Source: Engraulis encrasicolus
Lineage: Eukaryota > Chordata > Actinopteri > Clupeiformes > Engraulidae
Length of the DNA: 64,000 bases
Assembly: GCF_034702125.1 (NCBI RefSeq)
Contig: NC_085875.1
Location: 40,934,770-40,998,769 of the forward strand
Direction: 5' to 3'
Made by a program: the position numbers and the translations under genes. How positions within the stretch are numbered: the stretch's first letter is position 1; every line of letters starts with the position of its first letter. The notes below the pieces were generated by a model that saw nothing but the letters and a program-made list of their open reading frames with translations, ran no database searches and was not told the origin of the DNA. Positions 34,793 through 45,678 of the stretch are shown piece by piece.

Positions 34793-35415
34793 CATTACGC
34801 CACAGCCTTTTTCATCTGGTTCCTTGGCAACGAGCGTGCCAGCTTCCGGAACCCCAGCCAAGAAAGGTAAACCCTCCTCTGGCCTCAATGGGGGCAGGAG
34901 CTCCACCGGCTTGAGTGGTGCTAGTGACCCCTTCGGTTTGGGTTTGGGCTTAGGTTTAGGCTCAGGTTGGGCCTCTTGCAGTGAAGCAGTCCTTGATTCC
35001 TCAGGTGTGGTCTCAGCCATGGCCGCAGGAGGCTCCGGCATCAGGGACGGTGTTGATGTCAGCGACGGTGTCAATGTAAGAGACAGCGTTGGTGTCGGAG
35101 CTGGCGATAGCTTATTAGAATCAGGGGCGGTGTGGATCTTGCCTTTCACCAGTTGCGGCATGGAGATGTGCACCTTGTAGTTGGTGCAGGGACCCTGGCC
35201 CTCGTCCACCACCGTCTGCGAGAGGGGCTGGATGCGGTACTTGCCGATCCAGAAGGGCGTTTTCAGCCGGTCCTTGTCCATGTGCTGGCACAGCATGCGC
35301 ATGATGTAGGCGCAGTCGGACCGCCGCTCCCACTTGCAGTCAGACACCACCTCCAGCCGCTTGGAGGGCCCATGGGTGAGCTCGCCCGGCTCCGGCTCAT
35401 TGACCTGTCCACTCT
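34793..35415 (-). CDS. mga: mga coding exon 13
   Basis: This encodes residues about 1541-1748. GPSKRLEVVSDCKWERRSD aligns with the human TKLIEIISDCNWEEDRN segment. YKVHISMPQ follows, then Pro/Lys dipeptide repeats (PKPKPKPKPKG), and EEGLPFLAGVPEAGTLVAK near the end matches KGLPFYAGLSPAGKLVA. The acceptor is ccaccag and the donor ATG|gtatgt leaves phase 0. Confidence 0.95.
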
Positions 35416-35701
35416 CTGGTGGAGGAGAAGATATGAGAATGGAAATGGATTAATGACCCATGAAACGAATGACCATCACATCACTTGATTTCCTCAAATT
35501 GATCATGTTTGTAGTGTTTATTTGTTCAATAATGAAGAAGTGTGCATTTATTCTCGTTTCTACACTGCAAAATGAACCAAAAGGCAAAGGGATCACCAAC
35601 ATGTTATGCAAGTCAATCATACTTATGCGAAATCAGCCTGCAAAGTTACCCCGAGAACATACCAGCGGTGACCTAAGCGATTAAGAATCACTGGACTGTG
35701 T

Positions 35702-36001
35702 TCATAGCAAGTCGATGGAACACAGGCGATGGAAGCAAAAGAGTATACCCGTTAAAAGCAGGACGCAAGTATTCCGTAATTCCAGTTGCCTGCGGCGGCT
35801 GTTGCCGAACCGCATCTTAGCATAACATTCGCTGAAGCTCAACACCAAACTGTCAGTCAAGTCGCTCACATCGCCTCTTGTCGCCCAAATAGATTTTGTC
35901 TCTTCTGTCACCAGCGACTCCATACAAATTCAATTACTTCCATAGGTGTCAGTCTAGTCGCGTCTGGTGTATTTGTACCATTAGCAACAATGTTTGAATC
36001 C
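35702..36001 (-). pseudogene. Unrecognised gene remnant in mga intron 12
   Basis: On the minus strand an ATG at about 36001 opens 31 codons (MDSNIVANGTNTP then LTPMEVIEFVWSRW) to a stop. An overlapping frame continues with LVTEETKSIWATRGDVSDL and SECYAKMRFGNSRRRQLELR. The composition looks coding, and the two frames could be one gene broken by a shift. It is probably the 5' end of a decayed transposable-element gene. It does not fit mga splicing. Confidence 0.3.
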
Positions 36002-36421
36002 ATTTTCCTACTCTTGTGCTAATTCCTCAGACAACTGGTAGGACTGAGACGTTACCAAATTACCAAAACAAGCCCTAAAAAATATTTATTCTGCAAGTGG
36101 TGTCCATAGACCATATATCAGTCTTCATCAATTCTGACTGATCTTTTTGTCACATTTGCATTGTCAGTGTCCCAACCTTGGAGGTCCCATTATCCCATAA
36201 TCCCATTACCAGTCTGTAATGATCGACACCTTACTGTAGTAAGTCAACAATTCACACCTGGCCAAACTGTAACAACTATCACCTAACTGTAGTCTGCCTT
36301 GTTATTAGAAAGACTGTGGTGGTCTCCCAAGTTCTTGCAGTACTTTTGAACTTTGAACGGGAATAACTGCAATATCCCTCTTACATAACTGGATCAGTGA
36401 TGTTTTAGTACCGGTAATAGC

Positions 36422-36610
36422 ACACGTCAGGGTGGTGCAACGACAGCTAATGCCACTATTTTACAGATTTTTTTTAAATGTGTATTTTCCAAGAAGCATG
36501 TAGATTGCAGCACATTTATTACCAATTACTAATTAATTTATGGGCATTAGCTGTGATTGTACCACGTGACGTCTGAGCCCAAAAAAACCCCGCCATTGAC
36601 CCAACTGTTG
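36422..36610. repeat. Dispersed repeat shared with 52769-52965
   Basis: The segment from cagggtggtgcaacgacagc to gccattgaccc is clearly similar to 52769-52965 in the same orientation, diverged by substitutions and small indels. Family unknown. Confidence 0.65.
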
Positions 36611-36636
36611 AGGCCTTTTACGAAATACCTTACTAA

Positions 36637-36951
36637 AGCGGCGTACACACACAAAGCTAGCTTTTCGCTTGCTCGCCTACTCGCCACTCTTTCATGGAAC
36701 GTTCGCTGAAAGTTCCCGCGGCTTTAACTGCCAATGGACAGCCGAGAAGTACCGAACTCTGCATTCCAATTGGTTACTCGCTTACTCGCCTCACTCGAAG
36801 ATAAAATATTTTCAACTCGGAATCCGCCCACATCGCATCGCTTGTACAGTACTCGCCTACTCGCCTGCGAGTCTCGCTGGGACACATTGACATTCTATTG
36901 AGTTCATTCGCTGAGCGAGTAACTAGCAGCGACGTGTGTGTACGGCCCTTA
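36637..36951. mobile_element. MITE with GTACACACAC ends
   Basis: The left end (gcggcgtacacacac) and right end (gtgtgtgtacggccc) are imperfect inverted repeats, and both continue inward with CTCGC-rich motifs. No clear target duplication. Confidence 0.5.
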
Positions 36952-37607
36952 AGAACTTAGTATGACACCCCTGCCACCAGAGCTTTGCTTAGCTTTGTTA
37001 GGTTCTCCCCTTAAAAACAGAGTCAAATTACACTACAGCTTTCAAAGTGCACCCCTTGAAATGAGCAGTTGTTGGCTTTTTCCTTTTCTCGATTGCTTGA
37101 AGTTTATCTCTAGACTGCTTCACATTTCTCATTTTCCCTTGACATCCATTTTGTCATCCACCCTGACTATTCTCCCAGTCCTTTGTACACCCTCGGGAAC
37201 TGTGCCAACTGTGCACAACATAGTTTCAGCATTCGTGTCACCAGGGCAGGGGGATACACAAGGTGCCAGCCAGGGAAATTGAAGTGCTTTTTGACAACCC
37301 CTTTGGGCTGTCAAATGCCTTTTAGTAGAGGGATGGCATCTGGCCCCCATCCACCCTGAAGGCCTGACAGTGCTTAAGTGCCAAAAGTGCAGCAGGGATG
37401 GGTGCTCCTCTGTACATTTCTCCCTCTCCAGTTCTGGATCTGTTTCATAGTGAGTTTTGGTTATCCCCCACAGTTCCAAATGTCTCTTAAAATGCGTCCC
37501 TTGGTTTATCTTTTACCCTTCTTAAGGGACAGTGGCGTGCAGTGGTGGATGTGTTTGGGATACTGAATTGTTTTTAGCGTTCAGGAAATTTGGCTTTCTG
37601 CTAAATA

Positions 37608-39057
37608 CAGTGTCATTAGAAAGTTTGGGCACCCTTTTGGAAAATCATTACATCGGTTTATTTATCGTTGAGCTTTTAAAGTAGCAACTTCCTTTTAACA
37701 TATGTTAAACTGTAGAGAAAGAGAAACATTTCAGCAGTGGAAGAATTTTCATAGGTGTTGTAGAAAGCATTTTATGTGGATTTATACAAAAATATACGTG
37801 TGCATAAATATGGGCACCCCAAAGAAGGTATACCATTAATATGAAGTAGAGCTCACCTTTGCTGATATGGCCTTTGGATACTTGCTATACAAGAAGACAA
37901 GTTCCAACTGCCTGGTGCTACTGAATAGTTGCCAATTATTCTATCCAGAACCCCTCTAATTCAGTCAGGTTACTCATCTGTCTTCTTTAGACATCCTGTT
38001 TCAAATAAATTCTTCCGTTTTCAATTATGGTGATATCTCAAGATTGGTATGACCATTTCAAGACATTGTACTTGTTGTTTTGCATTAACTCATTGTTGAA
38101 TTTTGATCAGTGCAGTGCAAACACTGTCCTGCTGGAAAGTCCAAACTCTGCTCAGCTCTAATTGTGTGATTGACACTTGAACATTCTTCTGAAAAATATG
38201 CTATTTGAAAATAATTAGTGAGGCCCTTAACTGTAATACGTTTTACAGTGTGTATACTATCCACACAGACCTATAGTAGGGTGTGTTTTAGACCAGAGGT
38301 CATAGAATTTATGGGTGCATTTTTTGCCGTATCCACCTCCCATTGTTAAGGTCAAATAACTCTAGCTCAGTCTCATCTGACCACACTGATTTCCCAAAAT
38401 GCTTTTAGCTTATCCAGATAAGCTGTCTGCACAAGTTTAACAATTTATTTCTGATGGATACACAGGAAAGCCTTTTTATGCATCACCCATCCAATGAGCT
38501 TTTGCCTTGTGAAAAGTATACGTGGAAGGACCCATGTCTAAGTCTGCACTATCAGCAGCTATTGTCTTGTAATTCTATGGAGGTCTTCTGTAGTGTGCCT
38601 GTTACCATTCTTACAACCCTTTAGCCATGCCCTTAACTATTTTTCAACAAACTACAGTTTTTTCAGAGCCCATCATATTACTCTCTCCAAGACAGAACTT
38701 AGGACAAGCCTCGTCTGCTATTATGTATGATAAGTAACATTTTAATGACCAATCATGTCTGTCTTGGTGACTGAAAGGATTCCAGTCATTAAAACCAGTT
38801 TGTGCTGCAAAAGGTGAGCTCTACTTCATATTAATGGTATACCTTCTTTGGGGTGCCCATATTTATGCACACACATATTTTTGTTTAAATCCATATAAAA
38901 TTATTTCTATAACACCTATGAAAATTCTTCCACTGCTGAATTGTTTCTCTTGCCCTACAGTTTAACATATGTTCAAATGAAGTTGCTACTTTAAAAGTTC
39001 AATGATAACTGATGTAATGATTTTCCAAAAGGGTGCCCAAACTTTCTCATGGCACTG
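37608..39057 (-). mobile_element. Decayed Tc1/mariner element with long inverted repeats
   Basis: A 1450-bp element with arms of about 245 bp that start CAGTGTCATTAGAAAGTTTG (left) and match the right end CATGGCACTG, flanked by TA on both sides (37606-37607, 39058-39059). Between the arms, minus-strand translation around 38118-38140 gives a TFQQDSV-like fragment, reminiscent of the FQQDN motif of Tc1 transposases, but stops and shifts abound. It lies in mga intron 12. Confidence 0.85.
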
Positions 39058-39350
39058 TATATGCGAAAGTGAATAAGTGTAAAGTAACAGCCACTACTAC
39101 TCTTTGCTTTAAGATAAGGATTTGTGCACAGCTATTTTTAGGTTCATCCTGACATTTCACCTTCAACTTTTTGTGAACAGTGTAATTCAATTCAGGTCGA
39201 GTCAGAAGACCAACTCAAGGGTTAACCACAAAGTGAAGGAGATTCCCTGAAGCGTGACTGAGCACAACCGACCATGTGAGAATAATTTGAATTTTCTGCA
39301 TTTGGCGCAGACACCTGCTAAGCTGGCCTCCACCATCAGTGTATACTTAC

Positions 39351-39428
39351 CATACTGTTCACTACCCTCTTCTGAGTCATGAGTCTCTGACTCCAGTCTG
39401 ATCTCTGTCTCTGGCTCCAATGACACGT
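39351..39428 (-). CDS. mga: mga coding exon 12
   Basis: A 78-nt exon encoding an acidic stretch, DVSLEPETEIRLESETHDSE and on to EQY. The acceptor is ccatag and the donor is G|gtaagt. It carries one base in and one out, so it alone could be skipped without a frameshift. Confidence 0.78.
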
Positions 39429-39864
39429 CTATGGGTGACAGCACTTTTAGAATCAACGCCCTACACGCCACACCAACACCACTACCACCACCACGCCTAT
39501 GTATGGCAATATGCCAGCATCATCACTGTTAGAAACATGCCTAATCTCCCCAACTATCTATTTTGTTAATATTCATGTGTAGTGTCTCTCACACCATGAA
39601 ATATGTACAATTGTTACATGTCTTTCTAGCTTCTTGTGTATGTCATTGCCTGTTTTCACAGACCATGCCGTCAAGCTAAGCAAGCACACTAGGTGGTAGG
39701 GTTTTGCATCATGTGATGTATTTCAAAATTCTTCTCTACAATTTGTGAAAGAAATGCAGATTTTTTGGGGAAAAAACATCCTGGCCATCCTGAATGCATG
39801 AAATTATCTTGGCGGCGCAAACATATGATTGTAAGGTGAATGACTGAGCAAGTACAGTACATAC

Positions 39865-39889
39865 CCTCTATTGACTGCATGGAGACGTC
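39865..39889 (-). CDS. mga: mga coding exon 11 (25-nt microexon)
   Basis: The exon encodes only DVSMQSIE plus one base. The acceptor is attgcag and the donor is G|gtatgt. Phase 0 enters and one base leaves, which fits exon 12 exactly. Its length is not a multiple of three, so skipping it would break the frame unless exon 12 were handled too. There is no similarity to rely on; the support is splice signals and phase. Confidence 0.68.
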
Positions 39890-40014
39890 CTGCAATACAG
39901 ATGGAAGCAAGGAAAAAAGTGTTAGAAGGTGAACACTCAGTTGCCATGAAACCACATGCAAATTGTACATGCCATTCTTCCATTATGACACATTACAACA
40001 ACGCATAGTTTTAC

Positions 40015-40095
40015 CTTTTGTTGGGTTTCTTCCGAGGCCTTGTTTTCAAACGGCCGGATACGTGCACATGTCATGCTCTCATCATGGAGGCCATA
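40015..40095 (-). CDS. mga: mga coding exon 10
   Basis: An 81-nt, phase 0-0 exon encoding DESMTCARIRPFENK, which matches FESMMTCARVRVYERK of human MGA. The acceptor is ctcacag and the donor is AAG|gtaaaa. Confidence 0.92.
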
Positions 40096-40192
40096 CTGTG
40101 AGCAAAATACCAAATAATACATCACCAACATGTCAACTTGTATCCACTCCCTTTCAAGTGCATCCCATGCTGCTCATCAGCATGGTCTTTAT

Positions 40193-41735
40193 TAGAGGTG
40201 CACCGAAATGAAAATTTGTGGCCGAAACCGAAACCGAAAAATAATGAATCACTTGGCCGAATACCGAAACCGAAACCGAATATTACAGTTCAGTCAAAAG
40301 TGATCAAAAGTTAGGTTTTTCACTATTTTTGAATATTGCTGAAATCTATGGTTTACAGGGATGTTTTCCTTTCCAATTTAGAATAGTCCTGTCGAATAAA
40401 AAAAAATCCAGCCAGTAAAAAAAAATCTGTGTTGGCCTCCCTAGCAGTGTTAAGTGACAAATGAAAAGTACTGCAGGGTTACATTAAATTAACCTAGTAG
40501 CTCCCCTGTATTTTAATTTCTCTGGTAGGTCTAGATACGATGCTCATCTTTCATTTCCAACACGTAAGGCAAGTGTGTCTGAAAGCGTCCCGCCCCCCGC
40601 CGACACGACACACACACAGCCAGGGAGAAGCCACGCATCTCGTGCATTTCGGGAATGGGCATTGGGCATTGGGCATTCATAAATAAATCGTTGACACTGT
40701 AAATCTGCAATTGGTGATGGTTTTGTAAACATGGACTGTCATCTGTAACTGTTCGGGAATAATGTCACATCAATTTGCGTCTGATTTGGCCAGCGTAAAC
40801 TTCTGCAAGGTAAGCTACTTGTAGCTGTGACAACTTGTAGTCAGTGTCAACAATGGCAGGTTATTTCAATATCTCTAACGCTAATAATGATAAGCTAGCA
40901 AGCGAAGTAAACTAGCTGAGCACTCTTAGCTGAGGCAATTTTATCTGGCTTACTACACTACTATCTGCAACTGTCTGGGGGTCGTTTCATACAGCGTTGC
41001 TTCGGATTTGTAAAACAAACTTTGTAGCCTAATAAAGCCACCCCCTGTAGCCGTGCGAATCGGGATGCTGTCTGTCAACAATGTCAATTGCTAACTAGTT
41101 CTAATGCAGCCCAACTAGCGAACAACTGTTCAGTGGGGTTTACTTTGCCGTGCCACGAGAATGGAAGGAGGGGAAGGGAATGATAAATAGCCTATTTCTC
41201 GTCACGGACGCACAGACCACAGATTCTATAAGGGCTGTGCACAAACTCCCTTTTCCAGTGAGCTGGACGTTCAGAGGTGTACACTCGACAGCATTTTCTA
41301 GCTATTGCTCCCCCCTGGTGCTGTAGATGGAAGGCCACTGTAAATAAGTATTGAACTCTTTATGATACGTCGGCGGAATTTAGGCTACATGTTTCAAGGG
41401 ATGACCGTGGGAGTCCCTCAGTTAGCAAACGCATGTCTTTTTTTTTCATTTTCGAATAACATTCGAATATTGGCCATCGAATTTCGAATAGTGTTTTTGG
41501 CAGAAATGCACATCCAAATGTTTTGACATGTTTTGGAAATAAAATAAACGTGTATTTGATGTCTTCAAATGTTAGAGTAGAACTGAAATTAGTTTAATTA
41601 ATGCCCATTTTCAATTAATTTTCTATTCGGCCTCCGATTCGGCCGCTCAATTGGCTTTCGGCCGAAAACCGAAAGTGTCTTTTTTTGCGTTTTCGGCCGA
41701 ATATTTTCGGCGGCCGAATTTTCGGTGCACCTCTA
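40193..41735. mobile_element. hAT-like nonautonomous element
   Basis: A 1543-bp element with inverted ends tagaggtgcaccgaaa/tttcggtgcacctcta and subterminal ccgaaaccgaaa / ttcggccgaa repeats. It is flanked by an exact 8-bp duplication gtctttat (40185-40192 and 41736-41743). It contains no intact transposase. It lies in the mga intron between exons 10 and 9. Confidence 0.9.
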
Positions 41736-42026
41736 GTCTTTATGCACAGTCAAGTCAAAGTTTAGACAATCTCTTACCAAAGAGATAAATTAGGTCTGCT
41801 GATAATTTAAGTGGATAACACGTTGTCTTTATTAGTGTAAACACATATATTATGTACTTCCAGTACATACCTAATCCTAACCCTAACGTACAGTGTAAGT
41901 ACATAATATTACATGTTGTTACATACTTTATTACAATGTACCTAATTAATATGACCGGGAAGGCCCAATAAATTGTAACCATAAACTGAAAAAAAACAAA
42001 CCCAAAATAGTTCATGAGTCTCTTAC

Positions 42027-42178
42027 CATGTCATTGAGCCCATAGGGTATAGGGCAGGGAAGAGCTGGGGCTGGGGTTGGGATGCAAAGCATGTCTTTGT
42101 CTGTGTCCACTCCTTGGCCATTCCATAGTGTCTGGACACGAGTGGCCGGCTCAGAAGTGACTTGAGGGTCTGTGACCA
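42027..42178 (-). CDS. mga: mga coding exon 9
   Basis: This encodes residues about 1429-1479, a Pro/Ala-rich linker ending in PYGLNDM. Similarity to human is weak. The exon is supported by the acceptor (catgcag), the donor ATG|gtaaga, an open frame, and phases that fit exons 8 and 10. Confidence 0.82.
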
Positions 42179-42911
42179 CTGCATGTTTGAGAAGTAGAGG
42201 AACGAGAGACAGAGAGAGAGACAGAGAGAGAGAGAGAAGAGAGAGAAAGAAGGAGAGAGTATGAGCGAGTATAAAGAAGCATAGTTTTCCAGTAACCAAA
42301 AAACAACCAGCAATGAAATGTTAGTTACAGAAATCCACTTGAGGAGGAGTTCAGTTGATACAACTTAAACTCTTTGTACTAACTGTTCACAAAAAGTTAG
42401 TTCGGGATATTTGGCTTTCAGGTGGAATGTCAGGATAAGTCTAAAATAGACCTGCGTTAAGCTCAGGTCAAATACTCAAATACTCATAATACCAATACAT
42501 TTTCAAAAGGCAGCCCCCCCCCCTCCACGTCCAAATTTCTCCAAAGTAGTCTCAATCGAAGGGAATTTGTTTGTGCCGCGAAAATGAACGCTTCAATCAC
42601 TTGTTTTGTAAAGTTACAGCTGTTTTATTTTATTACTATGCTATTATTTTGTTAATAGCACAAACGAAGAAGTTTACAGCACAATCCGGCACAAACATAG
42701 CACAAACGATCTGCCTTGTTATTTGAGCATTTTGGGTCGGAGGGGGGGGCAGCTTCACACCGGTCTAAAATAGCCATGCACAAATCCTCATCCTAAAATC
42801 CTTTTGCAAACAAAACATCTCAACAGTAACTATCTTTCAATTAATTAATTTTGTCATATATTTCACCAAAAGCCAAGCATAACTTTCAATAAACTGCTGT
42901 ACATATCTCAC
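42179..42911 (-). other. mga: mga intron between exons 9 and 8
   Basis: It contains a GA/AG-rich tract at about 42203-42262 and otherwise unremarkable AT-rich sequence with short C and G runs. Confidence 0.6.
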
Positions 42912-43233
42912 CGTAGGCCAAAGATTTTCTCCGTTTCTTCTTCTTTTTCTTTTTCTTGAGCGACTTGATAGAGCCCTCCTCGCTCTCCGTCACGATCTCC
43001 ACCACCACTGGCGACTTGGGCTCCTCCTTCACCTCCTTGTCTCCCTCCGACTTCCTGCGCAGTACTACCTTGTGGCGCAGGCAGTGGCATCCCAGCATGC
43101 ACTCTGGCTTGCCGCAGTGGTGGTGGCGTCGCTCCAGCGCCAAGCTGGTACAGACGCAGCCCAGGCGGCAGTGGGCCTGGAGACAGGGTGGCGCTCGGCG
43201 CACGATGATGGGGAGAGTGGGCGCATTGAATCC
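42912..43233 (-). CDS. mga: mga coding exon 8: MGA Cys-rich domain
   Basis: This encodes residues about 1322-1428. It begins with IIVRRAPPC and then the cysteine-rich block CRLGCVCTSLALERR and CMLGCHCLRHKVVL, the domain specific to MGA (PF16059/DUF4801 as I recall). A cluster of eight or more Cys/His residues suggests metal binding. A Glu/Lys-rich tail with a nine-lysine run follows, then KSLAY. The acceptor is ctcag and the donor G|gtgaga leaves one base. Confidence 0.95.
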
Positions 43234-43542
43234 CTGAGATGATGAAAGAAATGTGGTCAAAAGAATATTAGTTCTGTCAAAATAATCGAACTGATTCTCA
43301 ATGGGATGGAGCTCTGACAGGTCACAGCATTGATATTTACTAAAATAATACTGTAATGGTACTGTTCTCAAAAGGTTATGAGATCACTTAAAAACAAAAA
43401 TAAAAAAGTATAAAAATAAAGATGTAACTCAAATGACTTGGTTATATTGTTACATAGTTGCATGCCTGGTGTTAAACCATTTAAAATCTTTTAACAGCAC
43501 TACTCTAGCTCTAATTAAAAACAGCCATATGTAGATCAGTAC

Positions 43543-44369
43543 CGTTGCCGTGGCGAGAGCGGCCAGGGCTATGGAGGCCCGTTCCTCTGTGACGTAGGTG
43601 CGCTCCTGCCCCTCCCACACTGCCCCGTCCTCCACCTCCAGCAGCTTCACCACAGGAGGAACCCGGTTCACAACCGCCCTGCTTTCCACCTTCGGGGAAT
43701 CCTTGGCTGACGAAGTGGTCTCTGGTGCTGGTGGCTTCACAACAGCAGGTGTGATGGTCTTGGTAGAGTTTTTCAACTTGGGTGCTGAAGTTTTGGTAAG
43801 TAGGGAGGAGGAGATGGACTTTGGAGTTTCTAAGGAGGTTGAGGACTTTGTTGCTGCTTTTGTTGTTGATGTTGTTGATGATGTTGTTGATGACGTTTCC
43901 TTTGGTGTGGTTGTTCTGGACGACTTGCGTCCTCCTCCACCAGAGCTCAACTTTTGAGTCTCTTTAGGCTTCGAAGGTGCCTTGGACTTTTTGTTCTGGG
44001 TGGCAGACGTAGACTGTTTAGACGCAGGTGTTTTGCGTGAGCCTGACATAGTGGTGGTGGTGGTGGTGGTGAAGGAGGAGGAAGAGGAGTTGTAGGAGAA
44101 AGGGACAGACGGAGGGGCCCTCTTCTTCAGCACACTGTCCAGGGTCCGCACATAGCTGCTGCTCTTGGTAGGCATCTGGTATGCCACAGGGGTGACGCTG
44201 CTCGTGGAGAAGCTGGCGGCGCGCTCGTCTATGAGCTTGCCCTCGTTGGCCAGATACTCGTCTAGCATGTCGCTGCAGAAGGCCGAGCGGTTCTTCATCG
44301 CTGATGAAGCTGCGTCCGTGGAGCTGGTGCTGGCTGCCGTCATTGTTGCATCTGAGCTGGGACCAGCTG
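43543..44369 (-). CDS. mga: mga coding exon 7
   Basis: This encodes residues about 1046-1321. It opens with MKNRSAFCSDMLDEYLANEG and SYVRTLDSVLKK, both conserved in MGA. It then runs through Ser/Thr/Lys-rich low-complexity sequence, with a run of seven threonines, and ends with VWEGQERTYVTEERASIAL, the lead-in to the Cys-rich domain. The acceptor is tcttag and the donor ACG|gtactg leaves phase 0. The long Thr/Ser tract is encoded by trinucleotide repeats. Confidence 0.94.
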
Positions 44370-44494
44370 CTAAGAGGAGAATAAGCATTTATTCTTCACA
44401 CTGACTTAACTTTTGATGGGAACACTGATGGTGAGAAGTGTGAGAATGCATGCAGAAAATAGCTCGCATGCAGAAGTGAGAAGTTTTGTCTTAC

Positions 44495-44596
44495 CTTCAG
44501 GTTGTGATTCTTGGGAGTCTGTTGTGACAAATTTGTCCCTCCAACCCTTGATTTTTGTGACATCTGTCGTTTTCCCTGTCCTGGAGATGAATGGGG
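44495..44596 (-). CDS. mga: mga coding exon 6
   Basis: This encodes residues about 1012-1045, including PFISRTGKTTDVTKIKGWRD, nearly identical to the human segment. The acceptor is aaatag and the donor is G|gtaaga. Confidence 0.93.
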
Positions 44597-44738
44597 CTAT
44601 TTCCCAAAAATAAAATATTGTTACAATGGCAGAACAAATATGAGGCAAACTGATAGGACAACTGTGGAAAAAAATGTTTTAGAAGAAAATAAAAACTCAG
44701 ATTGCTCTAAGTATTGTGGAATTGTATATAATTCTTAC

Positions 44739-44849
44739 GTTGTGATGATGAGACAAGTGATTGGGAGGCAGGGGGAATGGGCAGCTCCACACCCAAATAC
44801 ACCAGATCTATGGCCAAGATCTGATCCAGTATATTTAGTTTCAGGCCCA
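44739..44849 (-). CDS. mga: mga coding exon 5
   Basis: This encodes residues about 975-1011, with VGLKLN then IDLVYLGVELPIPPA, matching the human VGLKLN and IDLKYLGVQLPLAPA segments. The acceptor is cttcag and the donor is C|gtaaga. Phases agree on both sides. Confidence 0.92.
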
Positions 44850-45204
44850 CTGAAGACAGAAAAAATATTACCGGTACATTAATATAATGAATTTAATGTG
44901 GTCAGTAGTTACCATTTCCCTACATTTGTCTTTCCACTACATTGATATAGTGACAACAAACAGCCAAGGCAAGAGATATGGGCTCTCAGAGCTATACGTT
45001 TGTAATACTATTCACAATGCTCCATGTGTAGACTATACAAATTCAAGTCAATCTTACAGCCATCATTCATCTTTGCTATGGGTCATGGATGATGACCGCA
45101 ATAAATGTATAGTTCTGCATAATTGGTGTCTTTCTGATTTTGAAACAAATGTACAATATTAGTATGCCATCTAGATACATGAACGGTGCACTGATCCGAC
45201 TTAC

Positions 45205-45318
45205 CTTCCTGCAGGACTGGATGGATGACCTGTTTGTATTTCATGACCTTTAAATCTTGGAGGAGAGCCTTCTCTAATGAAGCAATTCGTTCAGCCGTGC
45301 TTTCAGGAGATTCAACCA
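45205..45318 (-). CDS. mga: mga coding exon 4
   Basis: This encodes residues about 937-974, including ERIASLEKALLQDLKVMKY and KQVIHPVLQE, a helical segment conserved in MGA. The acceptor is tctgcag and the donor is G|gtaagt. One base is carried in and one out. Confidence 0.92.
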
Positions 45319-45425
45319 CTGCAGACATCATAAGATATCACAATTACAAAAACATCTTACCCAAGTGTGCACTTTCCAACTATTTCTAACAATCCACTTA
45401 TATGCAGAATTTTCATGCTACGTAC

Positions 45426-45510
45426 CCTTTGCTTCCACAACATCCGGTGATTTCTGTGATGGTGGCTGAGCTTCCTCAGACTGGTCGCTGAGATGAATAC
45501 TAAGCGCCTC
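45426..45510 (-). CDS. mga: mga coding exon 3
   Basis: This 85-nt exon encodes EALSIHLSDQSEEAQPP and a short tail, aligning with EALDIHAVDG in human MGA. The acceptor is ttgacag and the donor is G|gtacgt. It enters in phase 0 and leaves one base. It is too short to stand out as an open frame; I found it from the splice signals and the gap between exons 2 and 4. Confidence 0.88.
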
Positions 45511-45678
45511 CTGTCAAGTGCATAGATTTTATTTCACGGATTAAATATTTTCATTACGTAAACAATTTGCATCATACGAGACAAGTGACCCTCTGAACAA
45601 CTCGGAGAACTAAATAAATAAGAGTACTGAAAATAAAATATGATTAATATTGCAAGTGAGGCCAGGGTATTTAGTTAC

